Under the pieces are notes generated by a model. It did no database searches, was not told where the DNA came from, and saw only the letters and a list, made by a program, of their open reading frames with translations. A stretch of 64,000 nt of DNA from SKUL01 sp964487545 (GTDB lineage: Bacteria > Bacteroidota > Bacteroidia > Flavobacteriales_D > SKUL01), in NCBI GenBank assembly GCA_964487545.1, contig CAZARI010000009.1:1-64000 (forward strand). Reading direction: 5' to 3'. Positions 1-6,958 of this stretch are shown piece after piece; position 1 is the first letter of the stretch, and each line of letters begins with the position of its first letter. Both the position numbers and the translations under genes were made by a program.

Positions 1-532
1 AGCTGGAAATATCCGTTCTCCATCCCTTCACATCTGCCACTGGCTGGTATTTAAACAAGTTGGAACAAGTGTTTCCGGCGGTTCTTGTAAACACAGAAAA
101 CATGTTGGCTGAAGCCACCCCGAAATGAGTGATTTCTCCATTGACGGCCCGCTTGTAATATGCTCCTGCAACAAAAGCTGCTTCTGGGTTTTGCCGAAAT
201 AATTCCACTTGATGTTTTATTTTATCAGGATATAGAATATCATCGGCATCCAGAAACTGGAGGTATTCTCCGTGGGCATGTTGTAAGCCAAGATTTCGTG
301 CTGCATTGGCTCCTTTGTTAGGTTGTTGAATGCTAAATACACGCAAATCGCGATGATGATCAATCCAACGGTTAACTGTTTGAAAAGTGTCATCAGCGCT
401 TCCGTCATCAACACAAATAATTTCCAGGTTTGGATAAGATTGCTCAGCCACCGAATTCAGCGTATCAATGACATATTGCTGCACATTATAGCAAGGTATA
501 ATCACAGAAACTAATGGCTGGTTATTGTTCAT
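1..532 (-). CDS. Family 2 glycosyltransferase, 3' end outside window
   Basis: The frame is open from ATG 532 to the left edge of the window, at least 177 codons, with no stop, so the C-terminus lies outside. The N-terminus reads as a GT-A fold family 2 enzyme: a VSVIIPCYN opening strand, then a VDDGSADDT nucleotide-binding loop and a FLDADD metal-binding motif with the DxD-type aspartates. Such enzymes move a sugar from a nucleotide-sugar to a glycan or lipid carrier at the cytoplasmic face of the membrane, usually for surface polysaccharide. Donor and acceptor cannot be read here. A TATCTTTG -7 box at 572-579 on this strand supports the start. A direct-repeat copy begins just behind it at 599. 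Confidence 0.9.
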   Translation of the reverse strand, partial: MNNNQPLVSVIIPCYNVQQYVIDTLNSVAEQSYPNLEIICVDDGSADDTFQTVNRWIDHHRDLRVFSIQQPNKGANAARNLGLQHAHGEYLQFLDADDILYPDKIKHQVELFRQNPEAAFVAGAYYKRAVNGEITHFGVASANMFSVFTRTAGNTCSNLFKYQPVADVKGWRTDISS

Positions 533-571
533 TTGAAACGCACATCCTTATTTATTTTGAGCAAAATCGGT

Positions 572-579
572 CAAAGATA
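572..579 (-). promoter_or_regulatory. -7 promoter box of the glycosyltransferase
   Basis: Read on the minus strand this is TATCTTTG, a perfect TAnnTTTG Bacteroidota -7 box, 39 bases before the ATG at 532. The expected -33 position (about 599-602) falls exactly at the edge of the left 179-bp repeat, and no clear TTG is present there. Confidence 0.5.
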
Positions 580-598
580 CAACCTTACTGCTGACCTT

Positions 599-777
599 AG
601 TTCGTCTCACAACGCCCACTTCAAGGTGGTGTGATTTTGCTTGAGTTGCTATCCAACAAAAAAGCACAAATTCTGATAAAGTGCTCTGGGCCTTATTCAC
701 TGTAGGCTAACCGAAAACCGAATTCCTCCAGCAGCAAGCTATCCACAAAGGCATCAATCTCCCGCAGCGGGTTGTCT
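599..777. repeat. 179-bp direct repeat, left copy
   Basis: This segment is repeated in the same orientation at 1611-1789. I aligned the two base by base over 179 positions and found one difference: G at 628 and C at 1640. The copies bracket a toxin-antitoxin pair. On the minus strand the repeat contains 28 codons of an apparent transposase N-terminus ending in a stop (693-695). In this left copy that frame continues beyond the repeat to about 833; in the right copy it is cut, so the left copy looks ancestral. Confidence 0.95.
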
Positions 778-833
778 GCCTCCAAAGTCTCATCAGGGCA
801 ATGCGTGTTGATCTTGGATTGGCAAGATCGCAA
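693..833 (-). pseudogene. Relic of an IS1182-like transposase N-terminus
   Basis: About 46 open codons on the minus strand contain ADNPLREIDAFVDSL followed by LLEEFGF. This resembles the opening of IS1182-type transposases, which usually read D-N-P-V-R, then D-x-F-V-D, then L-x-x-L-G-F. The frame stops right after GFRLAYSE, so only the N-terminal region remains, and there is no start codon upstream (an in-frame stop lies at 834-836). The family assignment rests on recalled motif similarity, not on a search. It could also be the end of another protein. Confidence 0.5.
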
Positions 834-948
834 TTAAACACTGCATCTAACCGTACATTCCTCAACTTATCAATAAAATGATGAAACCCAGGCTTTGTCG
901 GCTGTTACGGAGTTTTTTTTAAGTGTATTATTTTCAAATATCACTTTC

Positions 949-979
949 TGCCCGCTTGCTTTTAGCTATTGTTGGCAAC
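949..979. repeat. Cassette-boundary motif, left copy
   Basis: The stretch TTTTAGCTATTGTTGGCAAC, 10 bases after the toxin gene's end, resembles 1581-1607 beyond the antitoxin's start. Both share TGCC, a T-rich run, TAGC, AT, GTTG and AAC in the same order and orientation, with small indels. They are imperfect direct repeats bounding the toxin-antitoxin pair. They recall recombination sites of mobile cassettes, but do not fit the attC consensus well. Confidence 0.45.
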
Positions 980-987
980 TGGCTTTT

Positions 988-1305
988 TTACTTATTGCGT
1001 TTGATTTTTTCTGGATATTGTCTGGTGTCAAAAATATCTGCGATTTTTACAAACCCGTTTTCTTGGTCAACCGAATAAATGATTTTGTGATTCTTACAAA
1101 TTAAATATCGATAAGTTATTGTCCTATCTTGGAGCAATTCCTCTATTTGTCCTATAACTGGATTATTAGTCAATATTTTAGATTCGTTCAATAGATTTTT
1201 AATCAGTCTCCTTGCAACTTTCGTACTTGCTTTTTCATTATAGTATTCAAATATTTCATCAAGCTGTTTTTCGGCAAAATCCGACCAAATGACTTCTAGT
1301 TTCAT
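988..1305 (-). CDS. RelE/ParE-family toxin
   Basis: This 105-residue protein has the ParE/RelE toxin fold pattern: an N-terminal strand (VIWSDFAEKQLDEIF), two helices, then a mid-protein segment ITYRYLICKNHKIIY and a C-terminal strand ending in IFDTRQYPEKI. RelE members cleave mRNA at the ribosome and ParE members poison gyrase; which applies is not decided by this sequence. The ATG shares its A with the antitoxin's TAA stop (TAATG), which implies translational coupling. The pair lies between two 179-bp repeats in AT-rich DNA, consistent with recent acquisition. Confidence 0.88.
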   Translation of the reverse strand: MKLEVIWSDFAEKQLDEIFEYYNEKASTKVARRLIKNLLNESKILTNNPVIGQIEELLQDRTITYRYLICKNHKIIYSVDQENGFVKIADIFDTRQYPEKIKRNK

Positions 1306-1538
1306 TACTCGTATTTTGCCAAAAGTTCTGAAGTCCGTTTATATCGATTATTCTTAAAATCAGATTCTGATTGGTCAATTCGTTCGTTTAATTCATTTTC
1401 CGTCATTGGCTTAAAGTGCTCATCGATGTCGGTTTTCTTTTCCTTTTTCAACAAATCTTCAAGTTTGGTAATTGCCTCTTCGCTTTGAAGTTTTAAAAAT
1501 TCTTGAACGAACTTTATTTTCCTAGTTTGTAGATCCAT
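1305..1538 (-). CDS. Antitoxin of the RelE/ParE pair
   Basis: A 77-residue, charged, mostly helical protein starting MDLQTRKIKFVQEFLKLQSE and ending SELLAKYE. Its size, position upstream of the toxin and 1-nt coupling mark it as the cognate antitoxin, which would bind the toxin through its acidic C-terminal half and repress the operon. I start at ATG 1538, not at 1712: the longer frame runs through the direct repeat, and a perfect TATCTTTG -7 box lies at 1556-1563, inside the longer frame. No recognised DNA-binding fold is obvious; homologues are often annotated as addiction-module proteins. Confidence 0.82.
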   Translation of the reverse strand: MDLQTRKIKFVQEFLKLQSEEAITKLEDLLKKEKKTDIDEHFKPMTENELNERIDQSESDFKNNRYKRTSELLAKYE

Positions 1539-1555
1539 TTTGCTCAGCTTTTTAT

Positions 1556-1563
1556 CAAAGATA
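1556..1563 (-). promoter_or_regulatory. -7 promoter box of the toxin-antitoxin operon
   Basis: On the minus strand this is TATCTTTG, a perfect TAnnTTTG, 17 bases before the antitoxin ATG at 1538. An imperfect palindrome at 1581-1611 overlaps where the -33 element should be and could be the autoregulatory operator. Confidence 0.5.
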
Positions 1564-1580
1564 CGGAATACCAAATTTAT

Positions 1581-1611
1581 TGCCGTTTTTTTTAGCATGT
1601 TGCTAACGGCA
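1581..1611. repeat. Imperfect palindrome and right cassette-boundary motif
   Basis: TGCCGTT (1581-1587) and AACGGCA (1605-1611) are inverted, with an inner AGCA-tgt-TGCT stem and a T-run bulge. The last base is the first base of the right 179-bp repeat. Bases 1581-1607 also match, as an imperfect direct repeat, the motif at 949-979 beyond the toxin gene. It may be a recombination site, an antitoxin operator, or both. Confidence 0.5.
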
Positions 1612-1789
1612 GTTCGTCTCACAACGCCCACTTCAAGGTCGTGTGATTTTGCTTGAGTTGCTATCCAACAAAAAAGCACAAATTCTGATAAAGTGCTCTG
1701 GGCCTTATTCACTGTAGGCTAACCGAAAACCGAATTCCTCCAGCAGCAAGCTATCCACAAAGGCATCAATCTCCCGCAGCGGGTTGTCT
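1611..1789. repeat. 179-bp direct repeat, right copy
   Basis: Same orientation as 599-777 with one mismatch over 179 bases. It ends five bases before the first possible ATG (1795) of the next gene and therefore supplies that gene's upstream region. Near identity suggests a recent duplication or a gene-conversion event. Confidence 0.95.
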
Positions 1790-1794
1790 ATATA

Positions 1795-2235
1795 ATGCGA
1801 AAATTGATTAAATTAAAATCCATGATCCGCAACTTCAGTTATAACAATCAACAAATTAAAGCTGAAACTGACCGTGAAGTAGGTATTGCTTTCGGCTGGT
1901 TTCAACGAATAAAAATGGGTGGAATTGGTTCGAAAAGAATGCAGATTCTCGAGTCCTCGCAAGCGTTGTGGGAATTGCTCAGCTACCAGCGCTCCACAAA
2001 ATATTGTTATATCGAACTGCGACCTAAAGGAATCATCATTCACTTCCGTTCCATTCTTGAAACTATCGGTTGGGTTATTCCTTTCCGGCATCTGAATTTT
2101 AAATTAGCAGGAAAAAAATACCTGATTCGCGATGGAGAAAACTTCATAAGTATTGGAGGAGTGAATCAAGCACCACCCGATCATCCGTTTTTTCAGAAAC
2201 TTCAGCAGTTAATGGAAGATCAGAAGGGAAATTAA
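1795..2235 (+). CDS. Unrecognised small protein next to the repeat
   Basis: 146 residues if started at 1795, 137 if at ATG 1822 (MIRNFSYN). I do not recognise the family. It is a soluble, mixed alpha/beta-looking protein without signal peptide or membrane segment. It contains a basic segment GSKRM and hydrophobic strand-like stretches (YCYIELRPKGIIIHF, ETIGWVIPFRHL), and has a helical end LQQLMED. The right 179-bp repeat ends 5 bases upstream of 1795, so the native promoter, and possibly the true N-terminus, may have been replaced. It converges with the esterase gene across a small hairpin at 2306-2327. Confidence 0.6.
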   Translation: MRKLIKLKSMIRNFSYNNQQIKAETDREVGIAFGWFQRIKMGGIGSKRMQILESSQALWELLSYQRSTKYCYIELRPKGIIIHFRSILETIGWVIPFRHLNFKLAGKKYLIRDGENFISIGGVNQAPPDHPFFQKLQQLMEDQKGN

Positions 2236-2305
2236 AACCTGTTTTCCTTGAGTCAACCCTTTTTACGAAAGGCACTCATGGCACATTAGAAGTTTCGTTT
2301 ATCGA

Positions 2306-2327
2306 CTAATGCAATAAAAAGCATTAG
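2306..2327. terminator. Small hairpin between convergent genes
   Basis: CTAATGC (2306-2312) and GCATTAG (2321-2327) are perfectly inverted around an A-rich 8-base loop. It lies between two convergent stops. There is no long T-run, so intrinsic termination is only possible. Confidence 0.4.
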
Positions 2328-2341
2328 CACTTTCAATGGTA

Positions 2342-3568
2342 TTATTTCAATACCACTTTGTGTTGTGAAACATCGCCACGGGCAGAAGTCAACCGCAGAA
2401 AATAAAGGCCACGTGGAAATGCAGCAACATCAATTCGAACGTCATCCGATGCAAACACTTCATTCAATACCAGCTTTCCGGTGATGCTGATCAACTGTGC
2501 CTGCTGGATTTTATGCCCATCAATAAACAACTCGTGTTCGGCGGGGTTGGGATAGACATTAACGGGTTGCACTTCCGCTTCATTGGCCACCGCCGACACC
2601 ACATCACACAAGTGTTCATTTAAAAAAATGGCAATTTCTGCGTCGAGCTGCACCAGATCGTGCACATCGTGCTCATTTCCGTCATACAGATGAAAAACCG
2701 CATTTTCGGATGAGAAGCCCAATTGCTGGGTTTTGGCTTGAATGGCACATGAGCCGTCAACCACGGGGTTATTGGTATCGGGGAAGTCGGCCCAATACGG
2801 TTTGTTGCGATGGCAGGCCACCACCGGATCGCCAGTTTGGTGATAGGCATAAACGGGAACATCATCCGCGCCGGCAATTAGACTGGTATCGCGCATGCCA
2901 CCAAAAATGTTGACTACTGCCTGCACATCGGTACTGTGGCCGTTCAGGTTCATGGTTCCTTCGATGGGTCCGAGGTCAGGACGTTCGATAAACAAGATCG
3001 GGTCGATGGCAAAGGCACTTGGGCTTTTCTCTTCGGGCAGGTTTTCGTATGCGGAGTGCAGTGCGATGAATCCACCGGCACTGGCGCCGATCAGTCCCAC
3101 GCGGTGAATATCCGTTGAGTCCAAATCGGCACGTTGTTTTAAAAACCGGATGGCTCCGCGGGTGTCCTGCATACCGCGATAATTGGCCCGCAGTAACTCG
3201 TGGTGATCCCAAGCAACAATCGGATGAATAACATGGTGCAAACCCAGGCGATAGCTGATGGTGGCGGTAACATATCCGCGCATGGCATACCAGCGGCAGA
3301 GTTCGTTAAAATCATCGCGGTTACCCTCGGTAAATCCACCGCCGTGAATGAATATCAACAGCGGGCGTTGGCTGTTGTCGTCGCCCACCGGTTTAAACAA
3401 ATTGAGTTGAAGCGATACGTTATTTCCTTCGTAGTCAACGGCCGATCCGTAAGTGATATTAAGCTCTTCGGTATAACCATATTGCATGGCCGTGTAAAAA
3501 TTGCACGATTGACCAAAGGCGGAATAATATCCCGCTCCAACAATAAATAAAATCAATAATAAGCGCAT
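2342..3568 (-). CDS. Secreted alpha/beta-hydrolase (carboxylesterase-like) with T9SS tail
   Basis: I start at ATG 3568, giving a clear signal peptide (MRLLLILFIVGAGYYSAFGQ) and 408 residues. The catalytic part shows the HGGGF oxyanion-hole motif typical of BD-FAE/hormone-sensitive-lipase-type esterases, and the nucleophile elbow GASAGG. A late EHDVH segment could supply the catalytic His. The last 75 or so residues are a type A T9SS sorting domain (VNVYPNPAEHELFID, then GLYFLRL and a lysine end), so the enzyme should cross the outer membrane and be released or anchored. The substrate is unknown; esters of plant or algal polysaccharide or lipid are plausible. The gene stands alone. Confidence 0.87.
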   Translation of the reverse strand: MRLLLILFIVGAGYYSAFGQSCNFYTAMQYGYTEELNITYGSAVDYEGNNVSLQLNLFKPVGDDNSQRPLLIFIHGGGFTEGNRDDFNELCRWYAMRGYVTATISYRLGLHHVIHPIVAWDHHELLRANYRGMQDTRGAIRFLKQRADLDSTDIHRVGLIGASAGGFIALHSAYENLPEEKSPSAFAIDPILFIERPDLGPIEGTMNLNGHSTDVQAVVNIFGGMRDTSLIAGADDVPVYAYHQTGDPVVACHRNKPYWADFPDTNNPVVDGSCAIQAKTQQLGFSSENAVFHLYDGNEHDVHDLVQLDAEIAIFLNEHLCDVVSAVANEAEVQPVNVYPNPAEHELFIDGHKIQQAQLISITGKLVLNEVFASDDVRIDVAAFPRGLYFLRLTSARGDVSQHKVVLK

Positions 3569-3624
3569 AATAATCTGGTTGGTGATGCCAAATGTAAGCA
3601 ATCTATGCGCTCGATACGAATGCT

Positions 3625-6255
3625 TTACTTCAGTGAGCTGATTTTTTCTTCAATCATTCGGATTTTTTCCTCTGCGTCGGCCTGTTTTCTGCGCTCGGCG
3701 GCCACCACATTTTCGGGAGCACTGCCCACAAATTTTTCATTGCTGAGTTTTCGCATCACCGACTGCAAAAATCCACGGGCATATTCCAGTTCCTTTTCGA
3801 GCTTTTCAATTTCTTGTTCTACATCCACAAGCTCATTACTCAGCGGAATAAAATACTCGTTTCCTTTTACCAGAAACGTCAGGGCCTGATCGATTTTTTG
3901 ATCGGTGTATTCAATTTTGCTGAGGTTGCAGAGGTGTATGATAACCGGATCGAAATCGCGAGACAACTCCTGATTGGCGCGCACAAAAAGTTCGAGTTTT
4001 TGCTTGTATGGAATACTGCTTCGTTTGCGGGCATTTCGGATGGAGGAGATCACTTCTGAAGCCACTTCAAATTGTCGCAACACCGCTTTTTTCGGTTCGC
4101 CTTCAGCCGGCCACGATGCCACAATCAGTGCGTCATTTTTATCCTTTCTTTCGTCGAGACGCTGCCAGATTTCCTCTGAAATAAATGGCATAAACGGATG
4201 GAGCAGTTTCAAAATTCCTTCGAAAAATCCGAGTGTCGATTCATAGGTGTCTTCGTCCATTTTTTCACCGAATGGCGGCTTCACCATTTCGAGGTACCAC
4301 GAACAGAAATCGTCCCAGATTAATTTGTAGGTGGTCATCAACGCTTCGGACAATCGAAAGCGATCAAAGCTCGCGTCGATTTCGAGTAGTGCCTCGCTAA
4401 ACCTTGCATTCATCCATGCCACGGCCTGTTTTGCTGATGCGGGTTGTTCCATTTTTTGGATTTCCCAACCTTTCACCAGCCTGAACGCATTCCATATTTT
4501 GTTCGAAAAATTGCGTCCCTGCTCACACAGCTTCGGGTCAAAAGGCAGATCATTTCCTGCCGGAGCGGTCAACAGCAATCCCGCGCGAACGCCATCGGCA
4601 CCATACTGATTCATCAGCTCAATGGGGTCGGGAGAGTTTCCGAGTTGTTTACTCATCTTTCGTCCCTGCGCATCGCGAACAATTCCGGTGAAATAGACAT
4701 TGTTAAACGGGCGTTCGTTGCGGTAATGATATCCGGCCATAATCATGCGTGCCACCCAAAAGAAAATAATATCCGGACCGGTTACCAGGTCATTGGTCGG
4801 GTAGTAATAATCCACTTCCTCCTCGCTTTCAAATCCATCAAACACCGCTATGGGCCACAGCCACGACGAAAACCAGGTATCGAGCACATCTTCATCCTGT
4901 TTAAGATCGGCCATTTGCAGGGTGTGGTTATTTGATTTCTGCCGCGCCTGCTGAAGGGCTTCTTCATCCGTTTTAGCAACCACAAAATCGTTATCACCCT
5001 GACCGTAATAATACGCCGGAATGCGATGTCCCCACCACAACTGGCGGCTAATGCACCAATCGCGAATATTGACCATCCAGTGGCGATAGGTGTTCGCGAA
5101 TTTTTCGGGCACAAAACCCACTTCGCCCTCTTCCACCGCTTTCAAGGCGGGTTCGGCAAATGCTTTCATACTCACCCACCATTGCATTGAAAGGCGTGGC
5201 TCGATCACCACGTTGGTGCGTTCTGAATAACCGACCTTGTTTTGGTAATCTTCCTGTTTCACCAAATAGCCGGCATCATGAAGGTCGGTGGCAATTTTTT
5301 GGCGCACGTCAAAGCGGTCTGCTCCGACATACAGTTGTGCGGCTTCGCTCATGGTTCCGTCGTCATTCATGACATCCACCACCTGAAGACCGTGTTTTTC
5401 GCCCAGCACATAATCGTTGGGGTCGTGTGCCGGGGTAACTTTTAGGCATCCTGTTCCGAATTCCATATCCACATATTCGTCGAGAATAACTGGCACCGAT
5501 CGGCCGATGAGGGGAACAATGACGCGTTTACCGTGCAAGTGAACGTACCGTTCGTCATCCGGATGAATACAAATGGCCGTATCTCCCAGGATGGTTTCGG
5601 GTCGGGTGGTTGCAATGGTAATCCACACGTTTTCTTCACCTTCCACCTGATAGCGGATGTGATACAGTTTTGACTGCTCTTCGCGGTGAATCACTTCTTC
5701 GTCGCTCAGGGCGGTTTTTGCCGAAGGATCCCAGTTGATCATTCGCGCTCCGCGGTAAATCAATCCTTTGTGGTGCAGATCGATAAAAGTATTGATTACG
5801 CTGTTGTAGTATCCATCATCGAGCGTAAAGCGGGTGCGGCTCCAATCGCAGCTTGCGCCGAGTTTTTTTAATTGGTCGAGGATAACACCACCGTGCTCGT
5901 TGGTCCAGCTCCATGCGTGTTCCATGAACTCATCGCGCTTAAGATCACCTTTGCGAATGCCCTGCTCGCGGAGTTTGCGCACCACTTTGGCTTCGGTGGC
6001 AATGGATGCGTGGTCGGTGCCTGGAACCCAGCAGGCATTTTTCCCCATCATGCGTGCCCGTCGCACCAATACATCCTGAATGGTGTTGTTGAGCATGTGC
6101 CCCATGTGCAACACTCCGGTAACATTTGGCGGAGGAATCACCACAGTGTATGGTTCGCGGCTGTCGGGAACCGAATTGAAGTATTGGTTTTTAAGCCAGA
6201 ACTCGTACCACCTTGATTCGCATTCGGCGGGATTATATTGTTTTGGAATCTCCAT
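3625..6255 (-). CDS. valS: Valyl-tRNA synthetase
   Basis: 876 residues, normal family length. A class I synthetase that charges tRNA-Val in the cytoplasm. The HIGH signature appears as HMGH (residues 50-53) within PPPNVTGVLHMGH, diagnostic for ValRS, and the KMSKS loop as KMSKQ (533-537). Between them lies the inserted editing domain that hydrolyses mischarged threonyl-tRNA, and the protein ends in the tRNA-binding coiled-coil arm (about residues 810-876) typical of ValRS. It follows the DUF4293 gene by 29 bases on the same strand and is probably co-transcribed with it. Confidence 0.98.
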   Translation of the reverse strand: MEIPKQYNPAECESRWYEFWLKNQYFNSVPDSREPYTVVIPPPNVTGVLHMGHMLNNTIQDVLVRRARMMGKNACWVPGTDHASIATEAKVVRKLREQGIRKGDLKRDEFMEHAWSWTNEHGGVILDQLKKLGASCDWSRTRFTLDDGYYNSVINTFIDLHHKGLIYRGARMINWDPSAKTALSDEEVIHREEQSKLYHIRYQVEGEENVWITIATTRPETILGDTAICIHPDDERYVHLHGKRVIVPLIGRSVPVILDEYVDMEFGTGCLKVTPAHDPNDYVLGEKHGLQVVDVMNDDGTMSEAAQLYVGADRFDVRQKIATDLHDAGYLVKQEDYQNKVGYSERTNVVIEPRLSMQWWVSMKAFAEPALKAVEEGEVGFVPEKFANTYRHWMVNIRDWCISRQLWWGHRIPAYYYGQGDNDFVVAKTDEEALQQARQKSNNHTLQMADLKQDEDVLDTWFSSWLWPIAVFDGFESEEEVDYYYPTNDLVTGPDIIFFWVARMIMAGYHYRNERPFNNVYFTGIVRDAQGRKMSKQLGNSPDPIELMNQYGADGVRAGLLLTAPAGNDLPFDPKLCEQGRNFSNKIWNAFRLVKGWEIQKMEQPASAKQAVAWMNARFSEALLEIDASFDRFRLSEALMTTYKLIWDDFCSWYLEMVKPPFGEKMDEDTYESTLGFFEGILKLLHPFMPFISEEIWQRLDERKDKNDALIVASWPAEGEPKKAVLRQFEVASEVISSIRNARKRSSIPYKQKLELFVRANQELSRDFDPVIIHLCNLSKIEYTDQKIDQALTFLVKGNEYFIPLSNELVDVEQEIEKLEKELEYARGFLQSVMRKLSNEKFVGSAPENVVAAERRKQADAEEKIRMIEEKISSLK

Positions 6256-6284
6256 GGATAAAATGCCAGATTAATAAGGATAAG

Positions 6285-6749
6285 TTAGCGCAAACGATCC
6301 AGTGATCGCACCAGTTCTTCGTCTTTCTTAATAGATCGGTTGGCCAGAAAAACAAAAGCCACTGCAGCTACAGGAAAATAAACCCCTGCACCATAGCGCA
6401 GTTCATCTGTAGCCACCACTAATTGTGTCATTTGATCGGCAGCAAAATACACCAAAACCACAAATCCAAGAATCAACAAATAGGAAACACGGCCAATGGT
6501 CATCTGCGTTTTGCGGTTTCTAAACATCAGCAACTGCACCAACAGAACGGCGATAATTAATAAGGTATAAACATAAAGAGGGATGGCTAAGATGGGCAGA
6601 TTAAGCGCCGCATCGGCCAAAGTAACACCGTAGATGGTTAAAACAACTTCACCTTCCGCTGAATTCACACCTGCCACTTTAAAAGCAAACATCAATGCCA
6701 TGGATAATAGGGCCAAGGCCAGATAAACACTTTGAATTCGCTGTATCAT
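6285..6749 (-). CDS. DUF4293 membrane protein
   Basis: 154 residues from ATG 6749 (MIQRIQSVYLALALLS), with four predicted membrane spans and a short basic cytoplasmic tail ending RSLDRLR. It matches the Bacteroidota-specific DUF4293 family, whose function is unknown. A longer frame to 6917 is open, but its extra residues are not membrane-like and run across the intergenic region. A perfect TATATTTG -7 box at 6766-6773 also fixes the shorter start. It lies upstream of valS and is divergent from rho, a neighbourhood often seen in this phylum. Confidence 0.8.
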   Translation of the reverse strand: MIQRIQSVYLALALLSMALMFAFKVAGVNSAEGEVVLTIYGVTLADAALNLPILAIPLYVYTLLIIAVLLVQLLMFRNRKTQMTIGRVSYLLILGFVVLVYFAADQMTQLVVATDELRYGAGVYFPVAAVAFVFLANRSIKKDEELVRSLDRLR

Positions 6750-6765
6750 TGCAATAGATTTGGCG

Positions 6766-6773
6766 CAAATATA
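6766..6773 (-). promoter_or_regulatory. -7 promoter box of DUF4293-valS
   Basis: Minus-strand TATATTTG, a perfect TAnnTTTG, 16 bases before the ATG at 6749. No good -33 TTG is seen at the expected distance. Confidence 0.5.
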
Positions 6774-6831
6774 ACAATCTGAAAAACGCCTGTGGCTACG
6801 CATGGGGCACGTAAAAAAAATAAAAATGGAC

Positions 6832-6860
6832 TTGTGTAAATGAAATTTGTCGTAATATTG
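6832..6860 (+). promoter_or_regulatory. Promoter of rho
   Basis: TTG (6832-6834), 18-base spacer, TAATATTG (6853-6860), then CACC. One mismatch to TAnnTTTG. It implies a leader of roughly 90 bases before the rho ATG at 6959, long enough for Rho autoregulation by attenuation, though no specific structure was identified. Confidence 0.55.
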
Positions 6861-6958
6861 CACCACAGTTCCGGCATTCATCTTCAAAACATTATCCGAA
6901 GCTCCGGAAACTTCCAAACCATTTCCTTGAAAATCAAGAATTCTCAGAATCCAATTTG

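Noticed and set aside
895..1104. Plus-strand frame of 69 codons over the toxin gene
   Set aside because: It is antisense to the toxin, has no promoter or family match, and crosses the boundary motif; the toxin on the other strand explains the coding signal.
1539..1712. N-terminal extension of the antitoxin
   Set aside because: It reads through the direct repeat and the promoter box at 1556-1563; the inner ATG 1538 fits size and promoter.
599..1789. Integron cassette
   Set aside because: No integrase gene in the window and the border motifs do not fit the attC consensus; kept only as a weaker cassette idea.
6750..6917. Extension of the DUF4293 protein
   Set aside because: Added residues are not membrane-like and cross a good promoter box; the start at 6749 matches the family.
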